DNA of 64,000 bases from Halobacterium zhouii (GTDB taxonomy: Archaea > Halobacteriota > Halobacteria > Halobacteriales > Halobacteriaceae). The stretch lies in NCBI RefSeq assembly GCF_021249405.1, contig NZ_CP089593.1:248001-312000 (forward strand), written 5' to 3'. The translations under genes and the position numbers were made by a program. A model generated the notes under the pieces. That model did not search any database and had not been told where the DNA came from. It was given only the letters and a program-made list of their open reading frames with translations. Shown one piece after another: positions 8,385 to 17,561 of this stretch; the stretch's first letter is position 1, and each line of letters begins with the position of its first letter.

Positions 8385-8442
8385 GTCAGTCGAGACGCGC
8401 GAGGTTGTCGTCCGTCAGTCGAGACGCGCGAGGTTGTCGTCC
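8385..8442. repeat. 29-bp tandem duplication at the 3' end of the aldo/keto reductase gene
   Basis: Positions 8385-8413 are repeated exactly at 8414-8442. The second unit contains the last codons and stop of the reductase gene (minus strand). The first unit lies just after it, so the duplication did not alter the protein. Confidence 0.85.
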
Positions 8443-9248
8443 GTCAGTTCGAGTTGGCTGGCGGCGACGTTCGATTCGAGGTGGTCGACGCTGCCGGTGC
8501 CGGGAATCGGGAGCGTGACCGGAGAGTGCTCGAGCAGCCACGCGAGTGCGACCTGCCGAACGGTCGCGTCGTGTTCGTCCGCGATGTCCTCGAGTGTGTC
8601 CCGTTTTTCACCGAGGTCGCCCGCGCCCATCGGGAAGTAGGGGATGAACCCGATGTCGTTCTCCTCACAGACCTCGAGGACGTCCTCGTGTTCGCGGTCA
8701 GCGACGTTGTACGAGTTCTGCACGGTCGCCACGTCCACGATGTCGCGGGCCGTCTCGAGTTGCTCCACGGAGACGTTGCTGAGGCCGACGTGGTTCACGA
8801 GGCCGTCGTCTTTCAACTCCGCGAACGCGTGCACGGAGTCCTCGAACGGCGTGTCCGGGTCCGGGCGATGGAACTGGTAGAGGTCGATGGTGTCGGTGTC
8901 GAGGCGGTCGAGCGAACACAGCACCTGGTTTCGGATGTAATCCGGGTCGCCGTGGGCGAGCCAGTCCCCAGACTCGTTCCGCAGCAGTCCGGCTTTCGTC
9001 GCGACGACGGCGTCCCCGTCGTCGAGCGCCTCCCCGATGAGGCGCTCGCTCACGCCCGGCCCGTAGGAGTCAGCCGTGTCGATGAAGTCCACCCCGAGGT
9101 CCACCGCGCGCTGGAGCACGCGGTGGGCCTCGTTCTCGTCCTGGGGCGCTCCGATGATGTCCTCGCCCGTGATGCGCATCGCGCCGAACCCGAGTCGATT
9201 GACGGACAGTTCGCCACCGATGTCGAACGTCCCGCTCTCGTTCTCCAT
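8415..9248 (-). CDS. Aldo/keto reductase
   Basis: 277-residue NAD(P)H-dependent oxidoreductase with a TIM-barrel fold that reduces aldehydes or ketones in the cytoplasm. The catalytic tetrad is complete: D57 and Y62 in FIDTADSYG, K85 in VVATKAG and H127 in YQFHRPD. The GLSNVS motif near residue 165 and the C-terminal cofactor loop with PIPGTGS near residue 245 are also typical. Substrate unknown. The 3' end is tandemly duplicated. It is monocistronic and convergent with the small membrane gene. Confidence 0.93.
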   Translation of the reverse strand: MENESGTFDIGGELSVNRLGFGAMRITGEDIIGAPQDENEAHRVLQRAVDLGVDFIDTADSYGPGVSERLIGEALDDGDAVVATKAGLLRNESGDWLAHGDPDYIRNQVLCSLDRLDTDTIDLYQFHRPDPDTPFEDSVHAFAELKDDGLVNHVGLSNVSVEQLETARDIVDVATVQNSYNVADREHEDVLEVCEENDIGFIPYFPMGAGDLGEKRDTLEDIADEHDATVRQVALAWLLEHSPVTLPIPGTGSVDHLESNVAASQLELTDDNLARLD

Positions 9249-9317
9249 ACTGGGACGTCGGTCGGGAGCAGGGTAGGCGTTGGGGCTCCGGACGTGACTG
9301 CCTTCGACCGAACCGGG

Positions 9318-11210
9318 TCAGGTCCGCCACTGGTCTCTGAGTTCCGTGCGGGGCTTCGAGGGGTCGTCGCGTTCGACGACCGTCCGCAACTCCTGGGCGT
9401 CGAACCAGTACTGGCGGTCGCCGTCGCGGACGACGAGGTCGCGCGTGCGGAGTTCCCGGAGGAGGGTGTGCACGGCTTCGATGTCCACGTCGGCGGTGTC
9501 CGCGAGCGAGTGGGCGTCGCTGCCGGGGGTGGTGGCGAGGTCGGAGACGAGGGTCCACGCGTCGTCGTCGTTGCACTTCGAGTCGCGGCGCGCAGCGTTC
9601 ACGCGCGAGACGACGGGCGCGGCCTGCAGCAGGTCGACGACGGTCTCCGGTTCGGGGTAGCCGTCGCGTTCGCCGTTCGATTCGCTCGCTCCTCCTTCCG
9701 CGGCCCCGCTCTGCAAGGCCGCGCGCTCGCCACGCCGCCGCAGGCGTTCCTGGACGGCGTCGACGACGACGTCGCTCGTGTCGTCGGTGTCGAAGACGAA
9801 GGCGTCGCCGTCGTCGGCTTCTGTGTCGTCGTCCGTTTCCGCATCGCCGCCCGGCCCTGTACCGTCGTCTGATTCTGCGTTGCCGTCTGCTTCCGCGGCG
9901 CTGTCCGCCTCCGCGGCGCTGTCCGCCTCCGCAGCGCCGTCCGCTTCCGCGTTCCCGTCCGCCTCCGCGTCCCCCACTCCCAAAGTACCGTCGTCGGTTT
10001 CCACGCTGCCGTCTCCTTCCGTGTCGGCACCGCTCGCGTCGTCGTCCGCCGGTCCACCGGTCCCGAGTTCGCCGTCGACGCGCGCCTCGAGTTCCTCGAT
10101 GCGGGATTCGAGGTGGTCGATCTCCTCGTTTTTCGTCTGGAGCGTGGACTCGTAGGCCTCGGGCGGCGCGCCGTCGCCGTGCGCGAGCGCGTTCGCCATC
10201 TTCCGCGCTGCCGCGGAGACGTCGCGTGCGGTCTCGAGTTGGGACTCCAGGTCCGCGATTCGCTCCTCGCGGTTCTCAATCTTCGATTCGAGTTCCGCGA
10301 TTCGGTCGCGCTCCTGTTCCTTGCGACTCGTGATGTCCTCGATGTCCTCGGTGAGCGACCCGCTCACTGACTTGAGGTCGGGGCGCTCGAAATCGTCGAG
10401 TCCCGGGGTGGCGCCCGCGTCGAACGTGCGCTTTCGCTTGAACTGGACGCGGCGCACCGCCTCGTCGCTCCAGTCGGTCTGGATGAACGCCTCGCCGTCG
10501 TCCAACTCGACGACCTCGTCGGCGTAGTCGCTGCCGACGATTCGCCTGACGACGTTCGTGTCGTTCTCCCAGGTGAGGCGGTGCCAGGCCAGCCAGTTCG
10601 CCTGCGTGATGAAGTCCTTCTTGACGTCCGCGGGGCGCTGGCTGATGCCGACGACGCCGAGGCCGTGTTTGCGTCCGCGTTTCCCGACCTTGATGAGGAG
10701 GTTCCCCGTCTCGCCCATCCCACCACCCTCCGGGATGTACTCGTGGCACTCCTCGACCACGAGCAGGAACGGCTTCTTGAGTTTCTTCTCCTTCGCGAAG
10801 AGGTGACGCGCCGTCTCGCGGAGCAACTCGTCGGCCTCGTCCTCGTCGAGGTAGCCCGACACGTCGAGGATGATGGGAACGTTCTCCTCGAGGGCGAGGT
10901 GCGCGAGTTTCTGGGCGTGCTCGGTGCCGACCTGGATGTCACACTCCTCGTCCGCGCCCGCGTGCAGGAGTTCGTACTCCTCTTTCAGGCCGTAGTACTC
11001 GCCGTCCGTGTCCACGATGAGAACGGGGTAGCCGGCTTCCAGGAGCTCCTCCACGACGACGCTCGTAGTGTTCGACTTCCCGGACCCAGACTTCCCCGTG
11101 ACGAACCCCCTCCCGGTGAGCATCTCCACGATGGGGAAGGATAGCGGGTCGCCGTCTGCCGTCTCCCCGACGGGAATCCGCTGGTCGCCGTCCTCGGCGG
11201 TGTCTGCCAT
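9318..11210 (-). CDS. HerA/DUF87-type ATPase with coiled coil and winged-helix-like tail
   Basis: 630 residues from the ATG at 11210 (an ATG 51 nt upstream is in frame but adds non-conserved sequence). Residues 10-290 form an ATPase of the HerA/FtsK superfamily. The Walker A motif is G39-KSGSGKS46, the Walker B is FLLVVEECHEY, and GVVGISQRP follows as a sensor-like motif. Next come a coiled coil (about 300-390, ELESKIENREERIADLESQ and similar) and a low-complexity acidic linker with repeated AEADG/AAEADS units (about 405-470). The C-terminal part (about 540-620) resembles a winged helix. Likely DNA translocation or repair. It is not next to nurA or mre11, so it is probably a paralogue of the end-resection HerA. 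A 60-bp copy of its 5' region lies at 14117-14176. Confidence 0.88.
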   Translation of the reverse strand: MADTAEDGDQRIPVGETADGDPLSFPIVEMLTGRGFVTGKSGSGKSNTTSVVVEELLEAGYPVLIVDTDGEYYGLKEEYELLHAGADEECDIQVGTEHAQKLAHLALEENVPIILDVSGYLDEDEADELLRETARHLFAKEKKLKKPFLLVVEECHEYIPEGGGMGETGNLLIKVGKRGRKHGLGVVGISQRPADVKKDFITQANWLAWHRLTWENDTNVVRRIVGSDYADEVVELDDGEAFIQTDWSDEAVRRVQFKRKRTFDAGATPGLDDFERPDLKSVSGSLTEDIEDITSRKEQERDRIAELESKIENREERIADLESQLETARDVSAAARKMANALAHGDGAPPEAYESTLQTKNEEIDHLESRIEELEARVDGELGTGGPADDDASGADTEGDGSVETDDGTLGVGDAEADGNAEADGAAEADSAAEADSAAEADGNAESDDGTGPGGDAETDDDTEADDGDAFVFDTDDTSDVVVDAVQERLRRRGERAALQSGAAEGGASESNGERDGYPEPETVVDLLQAAPVVSRVNAARRDSKCNDDDAWTLVSDLATTPGSDAHSLADTADVDIEAVHTLLRELRTRDLVVRDGDRQYWFDAQELRTVVERDDPSKPRTELRDQWRT

Positions 11211-11308
11211 CGGTGGGTGGGACACAGCGAACGGGGAAAATGGTTGCCTTCCCCCGGACACGGATTGCCCGCCTCGAACTGTCTCGAAGACGACTGCCTG
11301 GCGCGATA

Positions 11309-12655
11309 CTACTGTCTAGCGGGGTGGTCGTCGGGGAGTCGCCGTCGGCCGAACGTCGTTTCACGTAGCGTATCGCCCTCGTAGGATTCGCGGAGCAGTC
11401 CGCGTTCGCGGAGTTCGGGCACGACGAGGTCGACGAAGTCTTGCAGGCTGTCCGGGCGCGCGACTTCCTTGACGTTGAAGCCGTCGACGCCGACGTTCCG
11501 GAACCAGTGTTCGAACTCGTCGGCCACCTGCTCGGGGGTGCCGACGACGACCGGCGAGGTGGTGCCGAGTCCGGCGAACTCCGCCACCTCGCGGACCGTC
11601 CACTCGCGGTCGTCGTTCGACGTGAACGCGTTCACGACGCCCTGGATGGCTTCCGTCTCGATGTGTTCGAGTTTCTGGTCGGGGTCGAGTTCGGAGAGGT
11701 CCACGTCGACGAAGCCGGAGATGAGCGCGAGCACGCCCTCGGTGTCGATGCGGTCCTTGTACGCCTCGTGTTTCGCGTTCGCAATCTCCTCGGTCTCGCC
11801 CACGATCGGAACGATGCCGGGGAAGAACGCCAGCGAGTCAGGGTCGCGGCCTGCGTCGGCGGCGCGCTCACGGAGGTCCGTCACGTAGTCGTCGACGGCC
11901 TCTTCGGTGGGCTGGCTGACGAAGACAGCCTCGGCGTTCTCCGCCGCGAACTCGCGGCCGCGGTCCGAGGAGCCGGCCTGGTAGAGGACGGGCGTGCGCT
12001 GGGGCGACGGCTCGGCGCTGTGCGGGCCGGGCACGTCGAAGTACTCGCCCTCGTGGTCTATCTGGTCGACCTTCTCGGGGTCGCTGTAGACGCCGGCGTC
12101 GGCGTCGCGGACGACGGCGTCGTCGTTCCAGGAGTCCTCCCAGAGCGCGTAGCAGACGTCCATGAACTCGTCGGCGCGGTCGTAGCGCTCGTCGTGGTCC
12201 ATGCGCTCGTCGTAGCCGAGATTGTCGGCGGCCGACTCGAGGTAGGAGGTGACGACGTTGAACGCGATGCGGCCGTCCGTGGTGTGGTCGAGCGTGGAGA
12301 ACTCGCGGGCCAGCTGATAGGGATGGTTGTAGGACGTCGACTTCGTGACGGCGAACCCGAGATTGTCGGTGACTTCGGCCATCGCCGGAACGACGTACGC
12401 GGGGTCGTTCGACGGCGTCTGCACGCCCTTCTCGATGGCGGGTTCGTGGCTGTCTCCGAAGACGTCGTAGATGCCGCGGACGTCGGCGAAGAAGACGGCG
12501 TCGAAGCCGCCGCGTTCAGCGGTCCGCGCGACGTCAGTCCAGTACTCCCGGTCGTGGTAGCGGTGGGACTGGTCGCCGGGAAGCCGCCAGGAGCCTACGG
12601 AGACGTGCTCCACGGCGTTCATCGTGAAGAGGTTGAGCCGCATCCGGTCGCTCAT
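11309..12655 (-). CDS. FMN-dependent monooxygenase, NtaA/SnaA/DszA (LLM) family
   Basis: 448-residue luciferase-like flavin monooxygenase. The N-terminus MRLNLFTMNAVEHVSVGSWR and the conserved blocks AERGGFDAVFFADVRG, YNHPYQLAREFSTLDH, GRIAFNVVTSY and PVLYQAGSSDRGREFAAENA are those of the NtaA/SnaA/DszA/EDTA-monooxygenase subgroup. These enzymes use reduced FMN from a separate reductase to oxidise nitrilotriacetate, thioethers or similar substrates. No flavin reductase is next to it, so the partner must be elsewhere. Length is normal. Substrate cannot be predicted. Confidence 0.92.
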   Translation of the reverse strand: MSDRMRLNLFTMNAVEHVSVGSWRLPGDQSHRYHDREYWTDVARTAERGGFDAVFFADVRGIYDVFGDSHEPAIEKGVQTPSNDPAYVVPAMAEVTDNLGFAVTKSTSYNHPYQLAREFSTLDHTTDGRIAFNVVTSYLESAADNLGYDERMDHDERYDRADEFMDVCYALWEDSWNDDAVVRDADAGVYSDPEKVDQIDHEGEYFDVPGPHSAEPSPQRTPVLYQAGSSDRGREFAAENAEAVFVSQPTEEAVDDYVTDLRERAADAGRDPDSLAFFPGIVPIVGETEEIANAKHEAYKDRIDTEGVLALISGFVDVDLSELDPDQKLEHIETEAIQGVVNAFTSNDDREWTVREVAEFAGLGTTSPVVVGTPEQVADEFEHWFRNVGVDGFNVKEVARPDSLQDFVDLVVPELRERGLLRESYEGDTLRETTFGRRRLPDDHPARQ

Positions 12656-12787
12656 TGGTCTTCCTTCCCGGGGGTGACGTTTAGCGTGGCTGCTACCGGC
12701 AGGGTCGTTGTGTTGTCACTGACGCCGGCAACACGTGACGCGAAGGGGGGATGGTGTGGGTTCAGCGGGGGAGCACGCGGAGCGCGT

Positions 12788-14011
12788 TCAGCAGGAACAG
12801 TAGTAGTCCCGACCACCGAACTCCACGTCCAGACGGTGGGCAATCGGCGCCGGGTCGCTCGGTCGGTAGACCGCCGTCGTGAGGTCGCCGCTCCGCTCGA
12901 AGTCGCCGGACGCCAGCGCCCGCCAGTCAGCGGCCGAGAGCACGTCCGCGAGTTCGTCGTTCGCGAGCAACGGGAGGTAGTCCTCGAGGGAACACCAGCG
13001 CGCGTCGGTGATGGGGCCGGCCTCGTAGTCGGCACCGGTGGCGTCGGCGTACGCCGCCATCGGGAGGTTCGCGCCGGCCGCGACGGGCATGGAGATCCAC
13101 TTCCAGGGGCGCGTGTTCACGTCGAGGAGCACGTAGTCGTCGCGCTCGCGGTCGTAGACGAACTCGGCCTCGCTGATGCCGTGGTAGCCGGTTTCCTCGA
13201 TGACCGAGAGGGCGCGGTCCTCGACCGTCGGGCGTTCGACGCGCTCGACGAGACACGACGTTCCGTATCCGAGCGGTGCGCGGACGCGAGCGTTCCCGAC
13301 GACGGCCAGCGGGGCACCGTCCTCGGGGACGTAGGACGCGAGCGAGCAGTCCTCGCCGCGAGCGACTGGTACTTTCTCCTGGGCCATGATTTCGATGCCC
13401 GTCTCCCTCGCCATCTCGACGACGTCGTGGTACTCCTCGCGGTCCGCCACCTCGATGACGTTCGTGCCGACGGCTTCCTCGAACTCCCGCTTGCGAGCGG
13501 GTTTGACGACCAGCGGGAAGCCGAGTTCGTCGGCGGCCTCGTCAGCATCGACCTCGGAGAGCCGGTGAGTTTCGGGGTAGGGAACGCCGAGTTCCTCGCA
13601 GGTCCGGTAGAGCGAACTCTTGTCGAGCACCGCGTCGAGTACGTCACTGTCCGCGAACGGCAGGCGAACGCCCTCGGGTTCGGTCTCGGCGAACGCGAGC
13701 GCCCACTCGTCCATGCAGCCGAACGCGACGGGGTCGTGGTCGAGTTCCGCCGCGAGCGTTTCGACGTTCTCGCGGAACCGCTCGCGGTCGTCCAGCGGGT
13801 ACGCGACGCGGCCCGCGAAGTCGACCGCGTCCGACGGCGGTGCGGCGCCGTCGCCCGAGCGGTCCAGCGCGACGACTGGCACGTCGTGGGCGTCGAGGGC
13901 GCGAGCCACAGACAGCCCGGTGATGTGGGCGTTCGCGACGAACGCCGGCGGTCGGTCGAAGTCGGCGTCCGCGAGCGCGTCGCGGAGCGCGTCGAACTCC
14001 AGGAAGGTCAC
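12788..14011 (-). CDS. ATP-grasp ligase (carbamoyl-phosphate-synthase-like)
   Basis: 407 residues. An N-terminal Rossmann-like preATP-grasp domain ([27 protein letters not shown]) is followed by an ATP-grasp domain: [20 protein letters not shown] (nucleotide lysine and loop), IMAQEKVP (hinge) and [23 protein letters not shown] (magnesium-binding E and N). Enzymes of this type form amide or peptide-like bonds through an acyl-phosphate. A C-terminal YYCSC tail is unusual. The product is unknown. A second, unrelated ATP-grasp gene lies just beyond rpl10e. Confidence 0.85.
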   Translation of the reverse strand: MTFLEFDALRDALADADFDRPPAFVANAHITGLSVARALDAHDVPVVALDRSGDGAAPPSDAVDFAGRVAYPLDDRERFRENVETLAAELDHDPVAFGCMDEWALAFAETEPEGVRLPFADSDVLDAVLDKSSLYRTCEELGVPYPETHRLSEVDADEAADELGFPLVVKPARKREFEEAVGTNVIEVADREEYHDVVEMARETGIEIMAQEKVPVARGEDCSLASYVPEDGAPLAVVGNARVRAPLGYGTSCLVERVERPTVEDRALSVIEETGYHGISEAEFVYDRERDDYVLLDVNTRPWKWISMPVAAGANLPMAAYADATGADYEAGPITDARWCSLEDYLPLLANDELADVLSAADWRALASGDFERSGDLTTAVYRPSDPAPIAHRLDVEFGGRDYYCSC

Positions 14012-14116
14012 ACACCGTGTTCCAGTTGCGGTGGCTAAAACGGACGGATACCCGGCGCGGCCCGCCGGTATCGAAGACGGAGGGCCGAGAGACGCGTAGG
14101 GGTCGGGGGCCGAGCA

Positions 14117-14176
14117 GGTCGCCGTCTGCCGTCTCCCCGACGAGAATCCGCTGGTCGCCGTCCTCGGCAGTGTTTA
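14117..14176. pseudogene. Displaced fragment of the HerA-type ATPase gene 5' end
   Basis: About 60 bp nearly identical (a handful of substitutions) to 11147-11206, which encode residues 2-21 of the HerA-like ATPase on the minus strand. The copy has lost the ATG (CAT became TAC) and lies in the rpl10e upstream region, in the same orientation as its source. Confidence 0.75.
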
Positions 14177-14334
14177 CTACCGACGCGAGGCCACAACCCC
14201 GGGGAGCAGTCCGCGAGAAAACGACTCGGGGTGCCGTCGATGGAAAGCGACAGCGACGCCGTTTGACGCACGAACAGACGAATCTGGTTCGAAGCCTTTA
14301 TTCGAACGCTACGCCTGAGCCTACAGTAGTAACC

Positions 14335-14865
14335 ATGTCCGAGAACCCGGCCTCCATGTACCGGAAGATCGACAAGCCGTCGTACACCCGACGCGACTAC
14401 GTTACGGGTATTCCGGGCTCGAAGATCGCACAGCACAATATGGGCGACCTGCAGGCTGACGCCGACGACTACCCCGTCCAGATCAGCCTCGCTCCCGAGG
14501 AGGAGTGCCAGCTCCGCCACGGCTCGCTGGAGGCCGCGCGCCTCTCCGCGAACCGCCACCTCATCAAGGAACTCGGCGAGGGCAACTACAAGATGACCCT
14601 CCGCAAGTTCCCCCACCAGATAATCCGGGAGAACAAGCAGGCGACCGGCGCTGGCGCAGACCGTGTTTCCGACGGGATGCGACAGGCGTTCGGCGTCCCG
14701 GTCGGCACCGCCGCTCGCATCTGGCCGGACCAGCAGCTGTTCACCGCGTGGTGTGACGTCGACCAGGCCGAAGCCGTCAAGGAGGCCTTCCGACGCGCGT
14801 ACAACAAGATCACGCCGCCGTGCAAGATCAACGTCGAGCGCGGCGAGGAACTGCTCGTTCGGTAA
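14335..14865 (+). CDS. rpl10e: Large ribosomal subunit protein uL16 (archaeal L10e)
   Basis: 176-residue ribosomal protein that binds 23S rRNA near the A site and peptidyl-transferase centre. The N-terminus has [20 protein letters not shown]. The conserved core [20 protein letters not shown] and [20 protein letters not shown] identifies the archaeal/eukaryal L10e form. A TATA-like CCTTTATTC at 14293-14302 gives a short leader. Outside a ribosomal operon, as is normal for this gene in haloarchaea. Confidence 0.97.
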   Translation: MSENPASMYRKIDKPSYTRRDYVTGIPGSKIAQHNMGDLQADADDYPVQISLAPEEECQLRHGSLEAARLSANRHLIKELGEGNYKMTLRKFPHQIIRENKQATGAGADRVSDGMRQAFGVPVGTAARIWPDQQLFTAWCDVDQAEAVKEAFRRAYNKITPPCKINVERGEELLVR

Positions 14866-14977
14866 TCGGACTTCACTTCATTCTCGGTTTTCGTGGTCTG
14901 TAGCGGTTGCGCTGGGGTACGCGGTTGGGACGGTACCCAAACCGCGGTTTTTAGACCTGCGCAACTAACCACCAGAT

Positions 14978-15832
14978 ATGCTCGGACTGGCGGTCGCCAA
15001 CGACACGGAGACGTTCCAGCGGATGCGCGACCCGCTCGCGGAGCGCGGCGTCCGGGCGGAACACGTCTCCATCCGGGAGTCCGTCACCCCGCTCGACGAC
15101 CCGCCGTTCGACCCGGCGCGCTTCGACGCCGGATTCGTGTACCCTGGTCGACTGATGGAGGGCGGGGTCGTGGACGCGTTCCTGGACGTGCCGTGGGTGA
15201 ACGACCGCGCGGACGTCCTGCGCTCGCGGAACAAGGCTGGCGCGCTCGCCACGCTCGACGCCGCTGGCGTCCCCGTGCCGGACACCGTCTACGTGTCGAA
15301 TCCCGCCGACGAGGACGACGTGCGCGCGGCGTTCGAGCGCTTCGACGCGCCCGTGGTGGTGAAGCCGAACTCGACGACGCGCGGGGTCGGCGTGACGAAG
15401 GTCCACGACGCGGACTCGCTGTCCGGGGTGACGGACTACCTCGACCTCGTGCACGACTATCGCGCGACCGGTGACAAGTCCTACCTCGTCCAGGAGTACG
15501 TGGCGGACGCCGCGGACTACCGCGTGATGGTGCTCGACGGCGAGGTCGTGGGGGCGGTCCAGCGGCGCGCGCCCGAGGGCTGGAAACACAACGTCCACCG
15601 GGGCGCCGACGCGGACGCCGTCGACCTCCCCGCGGAGCTTCGGGAACTCGCGCGGGACACGGCCGCGGCGCTCGGCGTCGACCTCCTCGGCGTGGACGTC
15701 CTGGTCACCGAGAATCGCGCGGTGGTCAACGAGACGAACGCGCGCCCGACCATCGACGACGAAGCGAAGTACGACGCGGACTTCTACGACCGACTCGCGG
15801 CGCTGGTCGAGCGAACGGCGGAGAACGAATAG
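14978..15832 (+). CDS. RimK-like ATP-grasp ligase
   Basis: 284 residues. A pre-ATP-grasp domain (LGLAVANDTETFQRMRDPL) is followed by the RimK-type ATP-grasp core. The core shows NKAGALATLDAAGVPVPDT (entry helix), VVVKPNSTTRGVGVTKV (phosphate loop), YLVQEYV (hinge), DYRVMVLDGEVVGAVQRRAP, and LLGVDVLVTENRAVVNETNA with the metal-binding acidic residues and Asn. RimK relatives add glutamate or other amino acids to proteins or small molecules. The neighbouring gene is ribosomal L10e, but no evidence links them functionally. A divergent ATP-grasp gene lies 1 kb upstream. Confidence 0.88.
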   Translation: MLGLAVANDTETFQRMRDPLAERGVRAEHVSIRESVTPLDDPPFDPARFDAGFVYPGRLMEGGVVDAFLDVPWVNDRADVLRSRNKAGALATLDAAGVPVPDTVYVSNPADEDDVRAAFERFDAPVVVKPNSTTRGVGVTKVHDADSLSGVTDYLDLVHDYRATGDKSYLVQEYVADAADYRVMVLDGEVVGAVQRRAPEGWKHNVHRGADADAVDLPAELRELARDTAAALGVDLLGVDVLVTENRAVVNETNARPTIDDEAKYDADFYDRLAALVERTAENE

Positions 15833-15914
15833 CTGTCGTCGCTTCTTGTCGCTTCTTGATTCCGCGGGCGCGCTATCCGACGCCAGCAGTCGCGTTATCG
15901 CGCCAGTGGGCGCG

Positions 15915-16298
15915 CTACTCCACGTCGATGTTCGTGGACGTCTCCACGCGCTCGAAGCCGACCTCGAGGACGCCGTTGTTGTAGCTGGCGTCGCCGGAGC
16001 GCGCGTCGACGCTGCCCGGCAGGCGGATGCGTTCGTCGTACTCGCGGAGGTCGGACTGCGCGCTGATGGTGACGACGTCGCCGTCGCACTGGATGGAGAT
16101 GTCACCCTTCTGTACGCCTGGGAGGTCCGCGATGACGCGGATCTCGTCGTCGGTCTCGTGGACGTCGACGTGTGTCTCCGAGGAGAATCCGGACTGATCG
16201 CCGTCGAACGCGGCCGCACCCCCCATCATCTCCTCCATCATCCGTTCGAGCTCGCGGAAGATATCACCGAACGGGTCGTCCCGGTCGTCGCGTCTCAT
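15915..16298 (-). CDS. hsp20: Small heat-shock protein (Hsp20/alpha-crystallin)
   Basis: 127 residues starting MRRDDRDDPFGDIFRELERM. The short Met-rich N-terminal arm (RMMEEMMGG) precedes the alpha-crystallin beta-sandwich (about residues 40-120), with DDEIRVIADLPGVQKGDISI and the terminal GVLEVGFER (the G-x-L motif). ATP-independent holdase chaperone in the cytoplasm. The C-terminal IXI anchor is only weakly represented (TNIDVE). Start chosen for family length; the longer upstream frame is not conserved in composition. Confidence 0.93.
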   Translation of the reverse strand: MRRDDRDDPFGDIFRELERMMEEMMGGAAAFDGDQSGFSSETHVDVHETDDEIRVIADLPGVQKGDISIQCDGDVVTISAQSDLREYDERIRLPGSVDARSGDASYNNGVLEVGFERVETSTNIDVE

Positions 16299-16410
16299 GT
16301 AGCGGGCGTATGCAGGCACCGTGGAAAAGCGTTCGGACTCCACCGGTTTCCGAGAGATACGCAACCCATCACCAGCGCCGGAAAGACGGGTATTCGGCCG
16401 TTTCGAGCCC

Positions 16411-17418
16411 TCAGATGCCGAGTGCGTCGTTCGTCGTGGCGACGCTCTCGGCGGCGTCCGCGCTGTCCGTGATGGCGCGGATCGCGTCGACGTTCTCGGG
16501 GACAACGTCGGACTCCTGGTGGATGGCCTGGAAGCAGTAGAAGTCCCGGCCCTCGGTGGTGACGGACTCCCCCCATAGCTGGTTCTCCCAGAGGTCACCG
16601 CGCGGACGGCCCATGTCCATCGCGTACTCCTTGAGTTCGCCCGTGCTCTCGATGCCGAGGTCCTCGTCGAGGACCGCGATCCGGGATTCCTCGGCGAGCA
16701 GGTCTCGGACCTCGCTCGCGTCGACGTCCTCGCCGAGCGTGACGTTCACGGCGTGCATGTGCATCAGCGTCGCGGGCACCTTCAGCCCGAGCGTGTCGAT
16801 GTCGAGGTCGGGGAAGATGGTGTTCACGTCCGGGCCGTGGTGGCTCGGAATCGAGATGGGGTCCGGGAGGATGTCGTTGATCGGGCCGCGGTCGCTCTGG
16901 GACGGGTCGCCACCGCGGCGCACCAGCGTCGCGCGCGCCTTCTCCACGCCGTACGCCTCGCGGAGCGGCGCGAGCAGACGGGAGAGCCCCGTGGTGTTAC
17001 AGGAGACGACGCGGACGTGGTCCGCGCCGATGCTCTCCTCGAAGTTCGAGCGCGCGTTGAACGAGACGTCCGCGACGTCCGCGTCCTCGCCGCCCTGGTA
17101 GATGGCGGGCGTGTCGTACTCCTCGTAGAGTTCGCGGTTCTGCGCGCCGATGCCGGAGGGCGTGGCGTCCACGACGACGTCGCTCTGCGCGACGAGTTCG
17201 TCGACGAGTCCCGCGGTCTCGAGGCCTGCGTCCGCGAACTGGTGGGCTCGGTCCTCGATGGCGGCGTAGAGGTCGTACCCCCGCCTGCGGGCCTGCTCGG
17301 CCTCGTAGTTCGGTCGGGTCTTGGCGACGCCGACGACGTCCATGTCCGGCTGGTCGCGTACGGCGTCCGCGACCCGCTTGCCGATGGTTCCGTAGCCGTT
17401 GATGCCGACGCGAATCAT
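16411..17418 (-). CDS. gap: Type II glyceraldehyde-3-phosphate dehydrogenase
   Basis: 335-residue archaeal GAPDH catalysing oxidation of glyceraldehyde-3-phosphate to 1,3-bisphosphoglycerate (or the reverse, gluconeogenic direction). The Rossmann motif [11 protein letters not shown] is at residues 5-15 and the catalytic C140 lies in [11 protein letters not shown]. Additional archaeal-type blocks include [16 protein letters not shown] and [13 protein letters not shown]. In haloarchaea this form usually serves gluconeogenesis with NADP. A TATA-like GTTATCC about 28 nt upstream of the ATG at 17418 supports a leaderless start. Confidence 0.96.
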   Translation of the reverse strand: MIRVGINGYGTIGKRVADAVRDQPDMDVVGVAKTRPNYEAEQARRRGYDLYAAIEDRAHQFADAGLETAGLVDELVAQSDVVVDATPSGIGAQNRELYEEYDTPAIYQGGEDADVADVSFNARSNFEESIGADHVRVVSCNTTGLSRLLAPLREAYGVEKARATLVRRGGDPSQSDRGPINDILPDPISIPSHHGPDVNTIFPDLDIDTLGLKVPATLMHMHAVNVTLGEDVDASEVRDLLAEESRIAVLDEDLGIESTGELKEYAMDMGRPRGDLWENQLWGESVTTEGRDFYCFQAIHQESDVVPENVDAIRAITDSADAAESVATTNDALGI

Positions 17419-17561
17419 GTACGTAAGCGTGCATCGCGATAGCGGATAACGGTTTCGAGGCCCCGATTTACACCGTTCCGAGTGAACTCGCTCGGTGTCG
17501 TCTGTACCGCCGCGCCGCTCGGATGAAAAAGACCTAACGCGCGCCGGGAGAACGACGACAC

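Noticed and set aside
8385..8442. Direct repeats as a CRISPR start
   Set aside because: Only two units, with no spacer between them and no cas genes. No CRISPR array was found anywhere in the window.
9318..11210. HerA-NurA end-resection operon
   Set aside because: No NurA, Rad50 or Mre11 gene is adjacent, so only the ATPase family is claimed.
11441..14038. An 865-codon plus-strand frame
   Set aside because: Mirror of the flavin monooxygenase and ATP-grasp genes; product has no motif and wrong composition.
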